64,000 nucleotides of DNA, taken from the NCBI RefSeq assembly GCF_036588685.1, contig NC_086374.1:38060886-38124885 (forward strand), given 5' to 3'. The position numbers were made by a program, and so were the translations under genes. Below, piece after piece: positions 36,001 to 48,039 of this stretch (its first letter is position 1; each line of letters opens with the position of its first letter). The stretch comes from Mytilus trossulus (taxonomy: Eukaryota; Mollusca; Bivalvia; Mytilida; Mytilidae). The notes beneath the pieces are model-generated. The model had not been told where the DNA came from. It was given only the letters and a program-made list of their open reading frames with translations, and did no database searches.

Positions 36001-39000
36001 GTGATAAATCAAAAACATAACTAGGTATATATTGTCATACAATAATGAAAAGTATGGTCCTACATCCTGTAGATATCATGTGTATTCATAATTTTTTTAG
36101 ACTATGTATGACGTTTTAATACAAAATTCGTCTGTTGTGAACTGATTGATACCTCAGTCTTATAAAGCTTATCAATGTGTTGTTAGTATGGTAAATTCTT
36201 GTATTCTTGTCTTTCGTTTTAACTGATGTGCTTTGTCTATATGCCTTTTTTGTGTTTCTTTGTTACATATTTGATTGTTGTTATTGTGATTTATTCAGAT
36301 TAAGATTATAACCCAATGTTGACTGCTGTACCCAAATTTTTGACATTTTTATTTTATTAAGGCTGTATTTTTTTTGTTCACACATGATTCTGAATATGAT
36401 GGAATTTTATGAAACTAGTCATACAAGTGAGATGTTTAGCTAGCTATAAAAGCAGGTTAAATCAACAATTTTCTACATAAGGTAATGCCTGCACCAAGTC
36501 AGAAATTTGAAGTTGTTATACGTTCGTTTGATGTGTTTGAGCTTTTGATTTTGCCATTTGAATTGGGACTTTCTGTTTTTTATTTTCCTCGGCGTTCGGT
36601 ATTTTTGTGATTTTACTTTTAAGATGTTAAGGACTTTGAATTATCTTGAAGTAACAGAGAGTTCGCATGATCCTTACTATGTGTCTTTTATCTTTATGTT
36701 TTTTTTTTGTACTTATCTGATGAGTAAATTAATGCGGAAGTTATATGGTACATATGTGTAGCTTGTATTCGCGCACAATTAGTTCCTATGCACAAACAGA
36801 CTGTCTGCTGAAATATCAATCCACCAAACCGATCAAAAAGTCCACCATTATGATATCATCCTTGGTGTAATTGTTGTGAGTGTACTAAGTGTTTTTTTTT
36901 CATGACTTTAAACAACGTTTCGTAGCTTTGTTAAATGAGACGGAGTCGTTGAAATTAGTATCAACATAGACGTGTAAAACCGAAAAATGAAAGGTTTCGA
37001 CAAACTGCAAACGTAAAATTTCCAATTGTTGGAATAAATCGTTAGAACTTTTAAATTTTGACATTTGATTGACACAGATGGTTGAATATACCTCATAACG
37101 ATTTTTTTAAGGATCTCTTTTATTGTAGAAATCAAAACCTCTACAAACTGTTTTGTTCTTAGTCGTAGTGTAACCCCACTGTCCAAAGTAAGATTGAGCG
37201 ACCACATACATGTTTAACCTCGACACAAATGTGCCTGTCACACGTCGTCAGGAGACTACGTGGTTGTCGTTGTTTGTTGTCTCTCATATTTTTTTGTGTT
37301 AGTTTTCATAAATTGGGCTGTTCGTTTCTTCGTTTTAATTGTTTCAAAATTGTGTCGTTTCGTAGTCTTTTATAGTATTTCATATGGTATCGTCGTTGAA
37401 GGCTGTATTATGAAATACAGTTGTTTAATTCACTTCATTTGAACTCTTTGTGGAAACTTGTCTCATTGACAATTATACCATACCTAGTTATCTTACATTT
37501 GACTATTTTCACTTCATCACATTTGAACTCAATAATTGTGTTCTACGTTTAACATGAATTGATTTATTTTGTGCAATATTTATATCAGTTTTGTTTTAAA
37601 GATTTATGCTATTGTCTAATGATATTTTTTTTTATATACTACCCCTATATATATATAACAGTTACAATTCATTTTGATTAATATATAGCTACTGAAGATT
37701 TTCGAGGCACAGAGCGAAGGTACATGTTTATATAAACTAGATCCAAAAAGAGCAATATTTGTATGCACTAATTGGGATCAAATCTCCAAAAGGGAAGAAA
37801 ACAAGGTGTCAACATATATTGTTAAAGAACTTAAGAAAAGCTGGCCAAACTTCCAAGAGGACCAAATGTTTAAACTAAGTGCTAAAACGGTAAATACAAA
37901 TTGTTCTTACAACATGAATATATATATAGAAACAAGGAAAAAGCTAAAATCGTGAAAATCGTTCTTGACCTGTAATTTGAAAATGATTGTCATGATAAAA
38001 CAATACACCAAATATCAAATCATTATCTTTAACCATGAAGACAAAAAGACTGGAAGTTTGGTAGATTTATATAAATATTTCTAATCATATTAATTTACAT
38101 AAATTATAAAACTAATTCATTATTAAAAATAAGTCCAACAATGTTTGATCTGCATTAGTTCCTATACGATTCGAAAAAAAGTTCTGCGAGATTACAACTG
38201 GCACCGTGTCTAGCTATCAGCTACCTATGTTACATAAAACATAGTGTTCGTAAGTCAATAGATTCCTTTCCTCCCTCGTCATGTACAAACGGGTTGCTGT
38301 CTCTTAAGCGCATTCCCAATTTTCATTTTAAATTTTTATAGTTTACATGAAGTATGGTGACATGCATATCAGCTGTTTTGTCAACCAATAGTGGGAGACT
38401 AATACTTGATATGCAATCACTTCAATGATTTTTGTTATATTTTACGTTTTAAAAGGTGAACTTTTAACAACTTACATCCCAAATTGAATAGTAATGGGTT
38501 ATATAAAGCGACTACTTCTACATACAAGGTTATGAGAGATACCTTGTCTGAGATTTAGATACCGATGTTAGTTCTATCCTCAGTGGGACCTGATCACATC
38601 TTTATGGTATATCATCGTAATTCCACCTGTACTGTATCAAGTGGCGTTGACTTCGCTGTCAACAAGCCATCTATTTTTGCTTAGTGTAAGTTTACGTTTT
38701 ATTTGAAATGAAAACTAGTGTGCAAGTTGTTATATATGTTTTACAGGAGTCCGAAACAGTTTTTGCAAAAGGACCAGAGGCTGGATCTGACAGTTTCAAG
38801 GGTATTCTTCAACGGATCAAAGAAATGATTCCTGTTGGCTTGCAAGCTAAAATGTCAAGCCATTTAAGGTATACATATTGACAATGTTCATAGGTGTCTT
38901 TCTCTTTCCCTGTTGTAATATGTTCGCTGTTCCTTAAAACATATTGTCACATTGGTAATCTTGAATATACAATGAATTCAGTCGCATGTTCTCTTTATGA

Positions 39001-42000
39001 AAGATTGCACTTCTTGTTGAAGGTATGGTCATTGTTACATACTGCCGACATTTCTTTTTATTATGATAAGTGTATTTCAGCGAGGAGAGTGTTTAGATTG
39101 ATCATTTTAAGTTTAGAAGTCGAGATCCAGTTTCACATGTTTAACAAGATACATATTTTACAGGTGGCAGCACGATTTCATAGAACAAATGTTAAGAAGA
39201 ATTGTAGGGAGAATAAAACTTTCTATGAAAACAGAAGAAGAAAAAATTAAAATTCAGCGAGACGTTGATGAAAGGTTAAAGAAACTTAAACATGACATTA
39301 AAGAGGTAAGAATACTTTGATTTTCTTTTTCAAAATTTCTTTCAAACACACTTTTAAACAAACAAATACATTCTTACATAATAAGAAGAACGTTTAAATT
39401 AAGTGAAAGTATTTAGCTTTGCTTTTATGTTTTTATTAAGAAACAAACAATGTTAAATACCATGAATACATGTACATTTACAAAGAGAACACTATGGGAA
39501 AAATAAAAAATCTTAAAACTAAAAGACACTGATAAATTCACTACTAACACTCCATTTTTTTTTAACTTGAATCAACATTCACTTAAAGGTACAATGCACA
39601 GTAACAGATGCAGCTGAGTATAAATGTAAACATATATCAGAAAAGCTACACGACCATCTTAAATCAAAAGAGACAGCTAGCAGAATATTTATGTGGTCAC
39701 TAAACGAATTACCAGAATATTCACAATTTGATGAGATAGCGGATAAGGCTAGAAAGATGATAATTGAGAGAATCAGTGATGAAACTCGTGAATGGTGTCA
39801 ACGTGACGAAATCAGTAATTTTACAAAGGATTTATATGACATGTTTTACACAGAATGTAGAATTATTGAAGAGGAACGTCAGAAAATAAATGAGGTTTTG
39901 TTCGGTGATGAATTATCATTAGGTAAAGGACTTCAGACGCAGCATGAGCCAAACAAGGAGGAAACTCATGCTCCGTTGTTTACGAAACAAGAAAAAGTAG
40001 TTTTGGCAGTGTCTTCTCCTCTTTGGCTTCCGTTAATAGTCGGTGCTGGAATAATAGCATTGCCATTTGGAGCGGCTGCAGGGTTAAAGGCAGTAATACA
40101 AGAAAAGATAAAAATAAGGGAGTACAAGGCAAACAAATTAAAGTTTATGATGGAATGGAGCAATGAAGTTCTGAACGAATACAACAAAGATGCTATTTAT
40201 AAAATAATTTCAGAAACTTATTTGAAAGATTTTCACAAAAGTGTTGAGCGTGTTTGTGAGACTGCGATCCCACTGCAGATCGAAGCTGATGAAAAATATA
40301 TAAGCAACATTAAAAATGACATCCGATCATCGAATCTTATCAGAAAACAATACAAACCTCTGGAATACTTGTGTAAAGCCATTCTAGGTAAGATTATGTT
40401 TATGGACATAGAACTTTGTGGAAACCAAATTGCTGATGGAAATATCAAAAACCTAAAAGACATGACAGAAATCGGACACGGACAATTTTCTGATGTTCAT
40501 CAAGTAGAAATAAAAATAGATGAAAAATGGGAAACAGCAGCCGTGAAAACTCTAAGAAAACCATTTGACATCTCTCAGTCTTATGTTCAACTGATAGAAG
40601 TTGAAAATTTAAGGTGAATATAGTGTATAGTATACAAATACCATGACCATTAAGATAATTATTAATACTAAATAAAACGAAATGAGATGGCAAGAAATCG
40701 TCACATAATGAAGACGTCTTTAGGTACATAAATGAATTGATGAGAAAGTTTTAAACTACATTGCACAAGTATTATCATGAAGTATGATAATTGTAACAAT
40801 AATATAAATTATTTCGTGTAAATTTGCAAGTAATTAATCACCTACTTGAACTTGGTAAAATAATGATCTGAAAAGATGTAGGCATCGTATGGTAAATTTT
40901 AAGCAAATAACGGTAATTTATGTTTGATATATTAAGAGCTTCTTGTGAAAATACCGTTCCTCATTTCTCCACTGATTGGTATTGTTCAGAAATAACGGTT
41001 CAATTATTTATCTTGGCAGTAAAATTTAAGGGTTTCAGAGTATCCCATGTAAGTAAATCTAGAATGACGCTACAAACGCATCCCTTTTATAAAGTGTTAT
41101 TTTCTTAATCTTTGAAACACTATTCTCAATCCGAGTCATCGTTTCATGGATTGTATAGAGTAATCATTGAAAATCATTAAATGACACATTTCACAATCTA
41201 ATACAGTCGGCAATGATATCATTTATATCTTCTGGTATGTGTGATGACGCACTCTTGGAAGTTCAAATTTTGTTTTTGAATCAAATATATTAACAATATA
41301 TTCACTTCCCGCGTTCTCAATTAGAATCAACTGCTAGTTTAAAATTTCAACAGGGGTTAATTTGTGTAGCAATTGCAATAACATAACATTCAACTATAAT
41401 ACTAGTAATTGAAAAGTACCAACAATACCTCGAATAGCCTTGCAATGAAAGGTAAATTATCTACATTTTTGCTTTTTTTTTAATTGAACATTTGACTTGC
41501 ACTTAATTCTATTTGATTTTTCACAGGAAGCTTACCCATCCAAATATAGTAAAATTGTATGGTGTAGGCATTAAACATAACGCACAGAACAAACGATTTC
41601 TTCAAATTTTCATGGAGTATTGTGACGACACTTTAGAAGATGTCGTTATGAAGAAAAAAAAGCCACCTCCTTGCTCTAGATTTAAAAATATATCTGAATG
41701 CTCAGCATCGTGGGAATTCTTTGTAACAATGATGTGTGATGTTTGTCGAGGTTTAGAACATATTCATAGCAGGGAAATGGTTCACAGAGATCTTAAGCTG
41801 GCAAATATACTGGTAATCTTTTTCTTGATACCCTTCATCTTTACTACACTTTGAAAACGATTCAGTAGAATCCAATGCTACAGAATGTCTTTGTATGGTA
41901 GTGACATAACATTTTTTTTGTCTCGAATGATTTGTCAAATAAAGGCAACAGTAGTATACCGCTGTTAAAAACTCATAAATCCATGGACAAAAAACTAAAT

Positions 42001-44643
42001 CGGGGTAACAAACTAAAACCGAGGGAAACGCATTAAATATAAGAGGAGAACAACGACACAACACTGAAATGTAACACACACAGAAACGGACCAAGCATCA
42101 GACAAAATCCCACGAGAATAACAAATATAACATCAAAACCAAATACATGAATTTGGGATAGACAAGTTCCGTGCCACGTCTTATCTTAATATCTCAAAAA
42201 TAAGAGAAAACAAACGACGCAACGTTAAAATGTAACACACACAGAAACAAACAATAATATAACAATGGCCATCTTCCTGACTTGGTAGAGGACATTTTTA
42301 AAGGGAAAAAAATGGTGGGTTGAACCAAAAACTCCTCAAAATCATACAGTATAAAATATACTTGACTTAAATTTACATATTAATCAGCGATAGAATAAAA
42401 TATCAGTTTACATATAAAATATTTGTTAACACATTTTAAACCATAATTTAAAGTGAGATTTTAACCCATGATCATGTCACTTCACTAAACATTACCTCGA
42501 CCACCTAGACTGAACTTAATCATTCAGCTTTCAGTGGCCTTGTGTTACTTTTCATCGTCAGATGTATCCCGAGTTGTAGCACAGTACATCATATATTAGG
42601 CAATGATTACAGAATGTCTAGATATTTATCGTAAAGGATCACATGATATAGTCACAGAAATATTTATTTTAACTTTAGTACTTCTAAACAAGTGACAACT
42701 CTACCACATATCCAACCATTGGATCACCAGTTTAGGTGAAACACGGCTGAAAACAACTTTTATATTCTACTCTAGATAGCAGTACATCAATGTAAATCTT
42801 TTTGCTATTCAAAATAAGGATTTATGTGACTGTAATATATGAGTCTGTACGGTAGCTATTTAGCTAATCTGCACTGTACTGTGTTACAACTCAAACTAGA
42901 GGCGCTCAAGAGCCTGTATCGCTCACCTGACTCTATTTGGGTTTTTGAATTCATATAAAAAAAGATAAAATTTGGCTACAAAGTAACAACACTTGGTCAG
43001 CACCAAATAAGAAACATTCATGCTATGTTTGGTTTCATTCCATTCAGTGGTTCTCTAAAAGAAGACATTTGTATGTATTTCCCGTAGGGTCCTATGTTAA
43101 ACTAAGTCCCCCGCTGGCGCCATCTTGGATAATGGATCGGCTACAAATTATAAAGTAACAACACTTGGTCAGCACCTCATAAGGAACATTCATGCCATGT
43201 TTGATTACATTAATATTCCATTCAGTGGTTCTCTAAAAGAAGTCATTTGTATGCATTTCCCATAGGGTCCTATGTTAAACTAAGTCCCCTGCTGGCGGCC
43301 ATCTTGGATGATGGATCGGCTACAAAGTAACAACACTTGATCAGCATCTCATGAGGAACATTCATGCCATGTTTGGTTTCATTCCATTCAGTGGTTCTCT
43401 AAAAAAAGTCATTTGTATGCATTTCCCATAGGGTCCTATGTTAAACTAAGTCCCCCGCTGGCGGCCATCTTGAATGATGGATCGGCTACAAAGTAACAAC
43501 ACTTAGTCAACACCTCATAAGGAACATTCATGCCATGTTTGGTTTCATTCCATTCAGTGGTTCTCTAGAAGAAGTTCAAAATGTAAAATGTTAACGACGA
43601 CGACGACGACGACGGACGACGACGGACGACGGACGCCAAGTGATGAGAAAAGCTCACTTGGCCCTTCGGGCAAGGTGAGCTAAAAAAGAAAAGGTTACAC
43701 TAGGACACTGAAAGCAGAATTATCAAGTTCAGTTCAGGTGGCCGAGTGTTCTAGATGTCTCGATGTCCCAATAGCATTTATTCAAGTTATTTTAAAGAAA
43801 ACTAAAGTAGATTTATCTAAAATCTAATAAAGGAACAATCGGGAAAGAAATAAAGACAATAGTAACATACCGCTATTCAACGTTATCAGGAATCTGACAG
43901 TTGTCAGTTCGTTTTATGTGTTTTATCATTTGATTTTGCCATTTGATTAGGGACTTTCCATTTAGAACTTTGTCGGAGTTCACAATGTTTTGTTATTTTA
44001 CCATATATAAGAGGAAAACAACGGATCAATATAACGCTGAATTGCTACTAAATAAACGCCAAAATACGTAGAAACGGACTACAGTTTATATTCCTGACTT
44101 GGTACAGGAAATTGTAATGAAAAATTCTGTTAAAATGCGGGGACATTGTCCATGTATAGAACTCATAAATTTTTTATTAACATTTTTATTGCAGTTATGT
44201 GATAAAAAGACATGTATAAATATTTTCAGATTAAAAACGGTAAAGCCAAGATAGCTGATGTTGGAATGGCAACCGACGAAACTAGCATCCAGGGAACATT
44301 TACAGGTACACCTACCACGATGGCACCGGAAATTTTCCAGGGGAAAGTTTATGGAACTTCGGTGGATATTTATAGCGTTGGTATTATATTATGGGAAATG
44401 TGGTACGGACGCCCTGGTTATACATTTCCATGCAGCGAAACCACTGAGGAATACAGATTTATAGCTCAGAATCTGACAGAGTTAAGTGTGTTTATTATCA
44501 ATGGAACAAGACCCGATTTTGATAATAAATTCCAACCTCATAATAATTTACAGTTTTTGATGAAAAAATGTTGGAGTGGGAATCCTACGGACCGTCCAAC
44601 AGCTGAGTATGTGTTAAACAAGCTGAAAGATATGCATTCATAG
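24020..44643 (+). CDS. Dynamin-like GTPase fused to a DSTYK-like protein kinase
   Basis: Ten exons: 24020-24241, 26530-26734, 27417-27700, 34871-35011, 37689-37889, 38747-38868, 39164-39305, 39589-40613, 41527-41812, 44230-44643; 3042 bases, 1013 residues, all phases fit. GTPase: P-loop GETSAGKSS at 143-151, switch-I Thr near 170, G3 DTPG at 244-247, G4-like TNWD at 311-314. Residues 350-570 are charged and helical. A hydrophobic segment (about 576-609, AVSSPLWLPLIVGAGIIALP) may insert in membrane. Kinase (about 729-1013): G-loop GHGQFS 735-740, Lys759, HRDLKLAN at 867-874, DVG in place of DFG at 886-888, MAPE to 910. The catalytic residues are present, so it could be active. A stop lies in frame just upstream of the chosen ATG. 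The kinase resembles DSTYK; its role is unknown. Confidence 0.92.
24121..24201 (+). repeat. 27-bp coding repeat in exon 1 of the GTPase-kinase gene
   Basis: Three copies of a 9-residue unit (PKEHLLNSL-like: 'LPKEHLLNS', 'LPKEHLLHS', 'HPKEHLLFT') near residues 34-60, in the disordered-looking N-terminal tail before the GTPase. Likely to vary in copy number between individuals. Confidence 0.85.
24266..24432. repeat. Left arm of an inverted repeat pair in intron 1
   Basis: Rich in 'acatgttataacttgtac' palindromes; starts 24 bases after exon 1. It is the inverted copy of 25728-25905, sharing 'gttgcgattttgtacaggttataacatg' at one end and 'aaaaatggttttaacttgtacaa' at the other. A third partial copy is near 50695-50800. 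Confidence 0.75.
25728..25905. repeat. Right arm of the inverted repeat pair in intron 1
   Basis: Inverted copy of 24266-24432; together they bracket about 1.3 kb that includes a retroelement tail (24960-25080). See the paired entry for the shared words. Confidence 0.75.
28050..28143. mobile_element. 94-bp palindromic insertion in A-class satellite subunits (first copy)
   Basis: Near-perfect palindrome from 'cacaggcacttgtt' to 'aacaagtgcctgtg', centred on 'tataaatttata'. It is flanked by 'cttgtttg' (28042-28049) and 'cttggttg' (28144-28151), and B subunits carry the uninterrupted site 'cttgtttggct'. That pattern is what an insertion with an 8-base target duplication leaves. It recurs in each A subunit. 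Confidence 0.8.
28175..34680 (+). ncRNA. Hammerhead-ribozyme-like cores, one per satellite subunit
   Basis: Each subunit contains CTGATGA, a 4-bp stem II (GTCT-TACGT-AGAC), GAAA, then ACGCGCGTC. This is the hammerhead order, with a 2-bp stem III closed by GCGC and predicted cleavage after GTC. CTGATGA begins near 28181, 28622, 28981, 29346, 29809, 30168, 30631, 30990, 31453, 31812, 32275, 32634, 33097, 33456, 33919, 34278 and 34636. Stem I (GCGTCA with TGGCGT) is complete only in the last copy, whose stem III is broken; most copies have one or two stem I mismatches. Activity is therefore uncertain. All are on the sense strand of the host gene. Confidence 0.7.
35105..35190. repeat. 22-bp tandem repeat
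   Basis: Four copies of 'gaccatcgcactttagcgt' with small changes, in intron 4 of the GTPase-kinase gene. The rest of 35190-36230 shows nothing recognisable. Confidence 0.75.
36235..36625. repeat. Dispersed repeat (family of 19215-19620)
   Basis: Same order of conserved words as 19215-19620, with moderate divergence. A different repeat of the 8420 family follows at 37240-37500. Confidence 0.55.
41935..42300. repeat. Dispersed repeat ('acacacagaaacgga' family)
   Basis: Matches 58488-58790 closely ('aggcaacagtagtatacc', 'aaatccatggacaaaaaa', 'cggggtaacaaactaaaaccga', 'aatttgggata') and, in part, 43855-44125. Open frames on the minus strand across it are incidental. It lies in the last intron of the GTPase-kinase gene. 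Confidence 0.65.
42891..43685. mobile_element. Helitron-like non-autonomous element with ~170-bp core repeats
   Basis: Starts at 'tcaaactagaggcgctcaagagcc', has four ~170-base tandem units (each with 'cattcagtggttctctaaaa', 'agggtcctatgttaaactaagtcccc', 'atggatcggctacaaa'), then a (gac)n tract at 43598-43635, then an imperfect hairpin with a TTCG loop (43651-43681) followed by CTAA. A TC start and a hairpin before CTRR fit Helitron ends, but no helicase frame is present and the class is not proven. Confidence 0.6.
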
Positions 44644-44704
44644 TAGCAATGATTTAAATGGACAAAATATTTCTTAAGTGTACAGTCATTGGGCAAACGA
44701 TTGT

Positions 44705-44710
44705 AATAAA
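44705..44710 (+). terminator. Poly(A) signal of the GTPase-kinase gene
   Basis: AATAAA, 62 bases after the TAG stop, giving a short 3' UTR. It is the first canonical hexamer downstream. Confidence 0.7.
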
Positions 44711-46406
44711 CTTTTATGTCCCATCGTAGTGCATACCCTTTTTTGTTTTATTTTCAATGAGTTTTACACTTTAAAAAAAAATCCTATATGTATTATCATT
44801 TATCAGCAGCAAATGTTATTTAAAGGGGAAAAAAATAAAGATGTAATTCAAATCTAATTTCAAATTTTCCCATTTCTTTGTGACCTTTGCATTGAGATGA
44901 CTTAGTCAGTCTATAATGAACGATCAGTGACCATTGTGTATGATAGAAATGTATGATTCATTTGGAATTAAACCAAAAAGTACTTTATTTCTGGCTTGTT
45001 GAATACCTCTATTTGTCTTTTCATACTACATGTATCTGCATACCATGGTTTATGGTGTATACAAATCACAATGTCCGCTGGTCTCTCCGTCTTGCTACGT
45101 TTCCGGTGCCTTACTTGTATACCATTAAACTTAAGCAAACTAAGTATGCAGTTACCAGTACATTATGTTTTCTATGTTGTGTCATGTGTACTATTGTTTT
45201 TCTGTTTTCATTCATATTGATCTATTAGAAACCATGTGTTAATCTAACACCAAGGCAATGATTATATAAAATGAACAGCTGCAAATGTCATTGCCTCAAA
45301 TTTAATACTGAGTTTCATCCCTCACACAACAGCAGCAAATACAAATACATTGCAAGTACGTGGTATAAGCTCTGGGTTGATTAAATACAAGTTGGTAGAT
45401 ATAGGAAGATGAGGCGTGAGTGCCAATGAGACAACTCTCCATCCAAATAACAAGTTACAAAAGTAAACTATTATAGGTCAAAGTATGGGTTTGGATTTCG
45501 ACTAAATAGGCCATAACAAAAAAAAAACCAACCTTTTACTTAGCACCAATATTTGAAGTTAATATGAGCCTAACTTTATGACATCTTAATGTATAATTTC
45601 ATAATGATGACACAATTAAAAATGTAACGTAAAGGAGAAGCGAAAGATTAAAAAGGGATTTCAAACTCGAAATATGAAAAAGACTGACACGTCATGGCTA
45701 AAAAAGAAACAGATAAAAAGAAGTACACACAACATAACATAGAAAACCACAAACTGTGCAACACAAACCCCAACTAAGACGAGAGGTGATCTCAAGTGGT
45801 CCGGTAGGGAAGGCAGATCCTACTCCACATGTGCCACCCACCTTATTGGTGACGTTAGTACATACCCAGTAATAGGTCTAATTCTGTAGGTCACATTTGG
45901 GAAAGGGAGATGAGATTGTTATTGCAACATATCCCTTATCATCTTTGAAACGGATATTCCATAACGGTCAACCAGCTCTTGATGAGAATGACTATAAACT
46001 AGTTCGATTATAGAACATCAAAGATGATTTGATGCATGCAGTATTTTGAAATTGTTATAAGATAAACCTGGTATATAATGGTAGGGGTTTTAGACGAACC
46101 TTTTCTCGAAGGACTGCAATATTAACTACATACACCTGAAAGAAACAAAACTGTGTACATATCTGCAAAAGAATAGCAAAAGACATCTATGGAAAAATAA
46201 AACTGTGAAACACTGAAAAAAATTGACAACGAATTGGGAAAAAATGAAAACGACCAAAAGACAAACACTAGTTAACAAAACATAAAATAGTATAAACTTA
46301 CGACTTATCATTGTTTTCTTTTACTGAAGGTGGAATTCCCGTGGTTTGTTGTCATCTGTATCTGTATAATGCTGGAAATTAACTTAAAATGTATCCAGCA
46401 TGTATG

Positions 46407-46479
46407 TATGGCACGCCTGAACCACTTTTATTAATTAATCTTAGATTATCTCAGATAAATTAGGTTCAGGCGTGCCATA
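46407..46479. repeat. Perfect 17-bp inverted repeat
   Basis: Arms TATGGCACGCCTGAACC (46407-46423) and its exact reverse complement (46463-46479) around a 39-base AT-rich loop; pairing continues imperfectly outside. Probably a small foldback element. Confidence 0.8.
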
Positions 46480-46569
46480 TGTATGCGTGCGCCATTGTTG
46501 TAACTAGTCGCGCGATATAACTGCCTAAAAAACCTTTCCGCAGTTTTACAGTTCACGACAGTATTTGGT

Positions 46570-46960
46570 AGTAAGTTTCAATCAATGATAGTTTGTGGAA
46601 AAAAAGAGTGTTTATAAATATCAGTATTTGCTGATAAAAGTTTTATTTGTTTGACGTTTGAAGTTCTGGATGGTCTAGTATTACATTCTGTGTGATGTTT
46701 AGTTGGGATGGCTACCGGTTCGTTCACTATTTTGTTTTGTAGTACCAGACGTTGTTCTCGTTTTCTTACCACTAGAGGTTTCTATCCAAGGTCCTTAATC
46801 ATGGAGGTGACACTACTAATACCTCGGTAGTCTTTACAAACAAACATAACTGCTCGTCGTTGTATGCTCTCTATGCGGTTAATGTCTTTTTATAGATATT
46901 GGTCCGATACAGTGCATGAGCAATATTGTTAAATTGATGCTTTGACTGTATATAGTTCAT
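46570..46960 (-). pseudogene. LINE reverse-transcriptase C-terminal fragment
   Basis: The minus strand reads KDINRIESIQRRAVMFV, then SSVTSMIKDLG followed by a stop where many LINE proteins have W, then a later KIVNEPVAIP and DIYKHSFFPQTIID. This is the C-terminal tail typical of Jockey/CR1-like non-LTR retrotransposons. It has in-frame stops and no upstream polymerase core, so it is a 5'-truncated dead copy. Confidence 0.75.
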
Positions 46961-48039
46961 AAGATTTCGTTAACATCTTTTTCGTTTTTTTAGTTCAAAG
47001 TGGATACGAAGTTTTAACATCGATATGGGAATGTTGCCTTTTTATTTGTGTAGTTTTTCTAGCGGTAATACTAGTTTTACATCATGTATATTTCATCGAC
47101 ACACATATGCCATGTCACATAACGGTAAATAAGTTTGTAAAAGACTTTCCAAGAAAGAGCTATATTAACAAAATATATCTTACAAAGCTGCCCGATTGCA
47201 AAAAAAAATGATTATGGCATGATTACAACATTAAGTATCGTATTAGTACTTTTTTATTTTATGAAAGCACCTTATAAGAGCTATCTTCTCATAATTAATG
47301 CTAAAAAATCATCATTCAAATTGGGGTTGTCCATGTTTTATCTACACAAAATCTTGTCATTTTGCACAATCTTTTAGCTCGGAAAAAGATTTCCATGACC
47401 CTTTTCTTAAATTATATTTAAAAGAAAGCATAATATAATCTTTCGTATCGCAGATCATATCTTTCTCAACGATCCGACACCGACCCAATCTACCTTTGAA
47501 TTCAAATTTTCGTGTTTTTCCGTTGTCAAACGGGACAGCGATGCATGTTTTTAAACAATGTTACATGTTTCGTAAGATGTGTTTTTAGTTCCTTTGTAGT
47601 TATTCGCCATTATAACTTTTATTCTATTCCGTCCCTACGAACATTTTTTAATCTCCTTGTTATTTTATATTGCATGGAACTATTCATACATTATACAAAA
47701 CGATTTATGATTTGAATTCTTTCAAAACCTAATTACAGTAATGGTAACACCATAAAGATCCCGAAATCTAATTAAATCATCTCAAGTTGTGTTTATGTCA
47801 ACCTTTTAGTTGTAGTTTGAAACTAACATCAACTATTTTTCTTAATCTTTTTTACCTTTTTGATATTTAAAAATTTTCAAAAGGGTTCTGTTTATGTTTT
47901 CCGTCGTCATTCGTTGCATTACTTCTAAATACATAAGTATTACAATTTGTAAGTTTTTTTTATTAATATAAAAAAATTCATTTGTCACAAGCGAAATAAA
48001 ATTGTAAACGTTTCCAGTATAATTGAAACATGAGACATA

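Noticed and set aside
39691..40617. 308-codon open frame as a separate intronless gene starting at its own ATG
   Set aside because: The frame is open upstream to a splice acceptor at 39588 and its end is a splice donor, so it is exon 8 of the GTPase-kinase gene.
41753..42094. 113-codon open frame on the minus strand
   Set aside because: Opposite strand of kinase exon 9 plus a dispersed repeat; no recognisable protein.
44258..44464. 68-codon open frame overlapping the last kinase exon
   Set aside because: Another frame of the same exon; the kinase motifs are in the other frame.
44953..45228. 91-codon open frame after the GTPase-kinase stop
   Set aside because: No splice connection or family; downstream of the poly(A) signal, likely chance.
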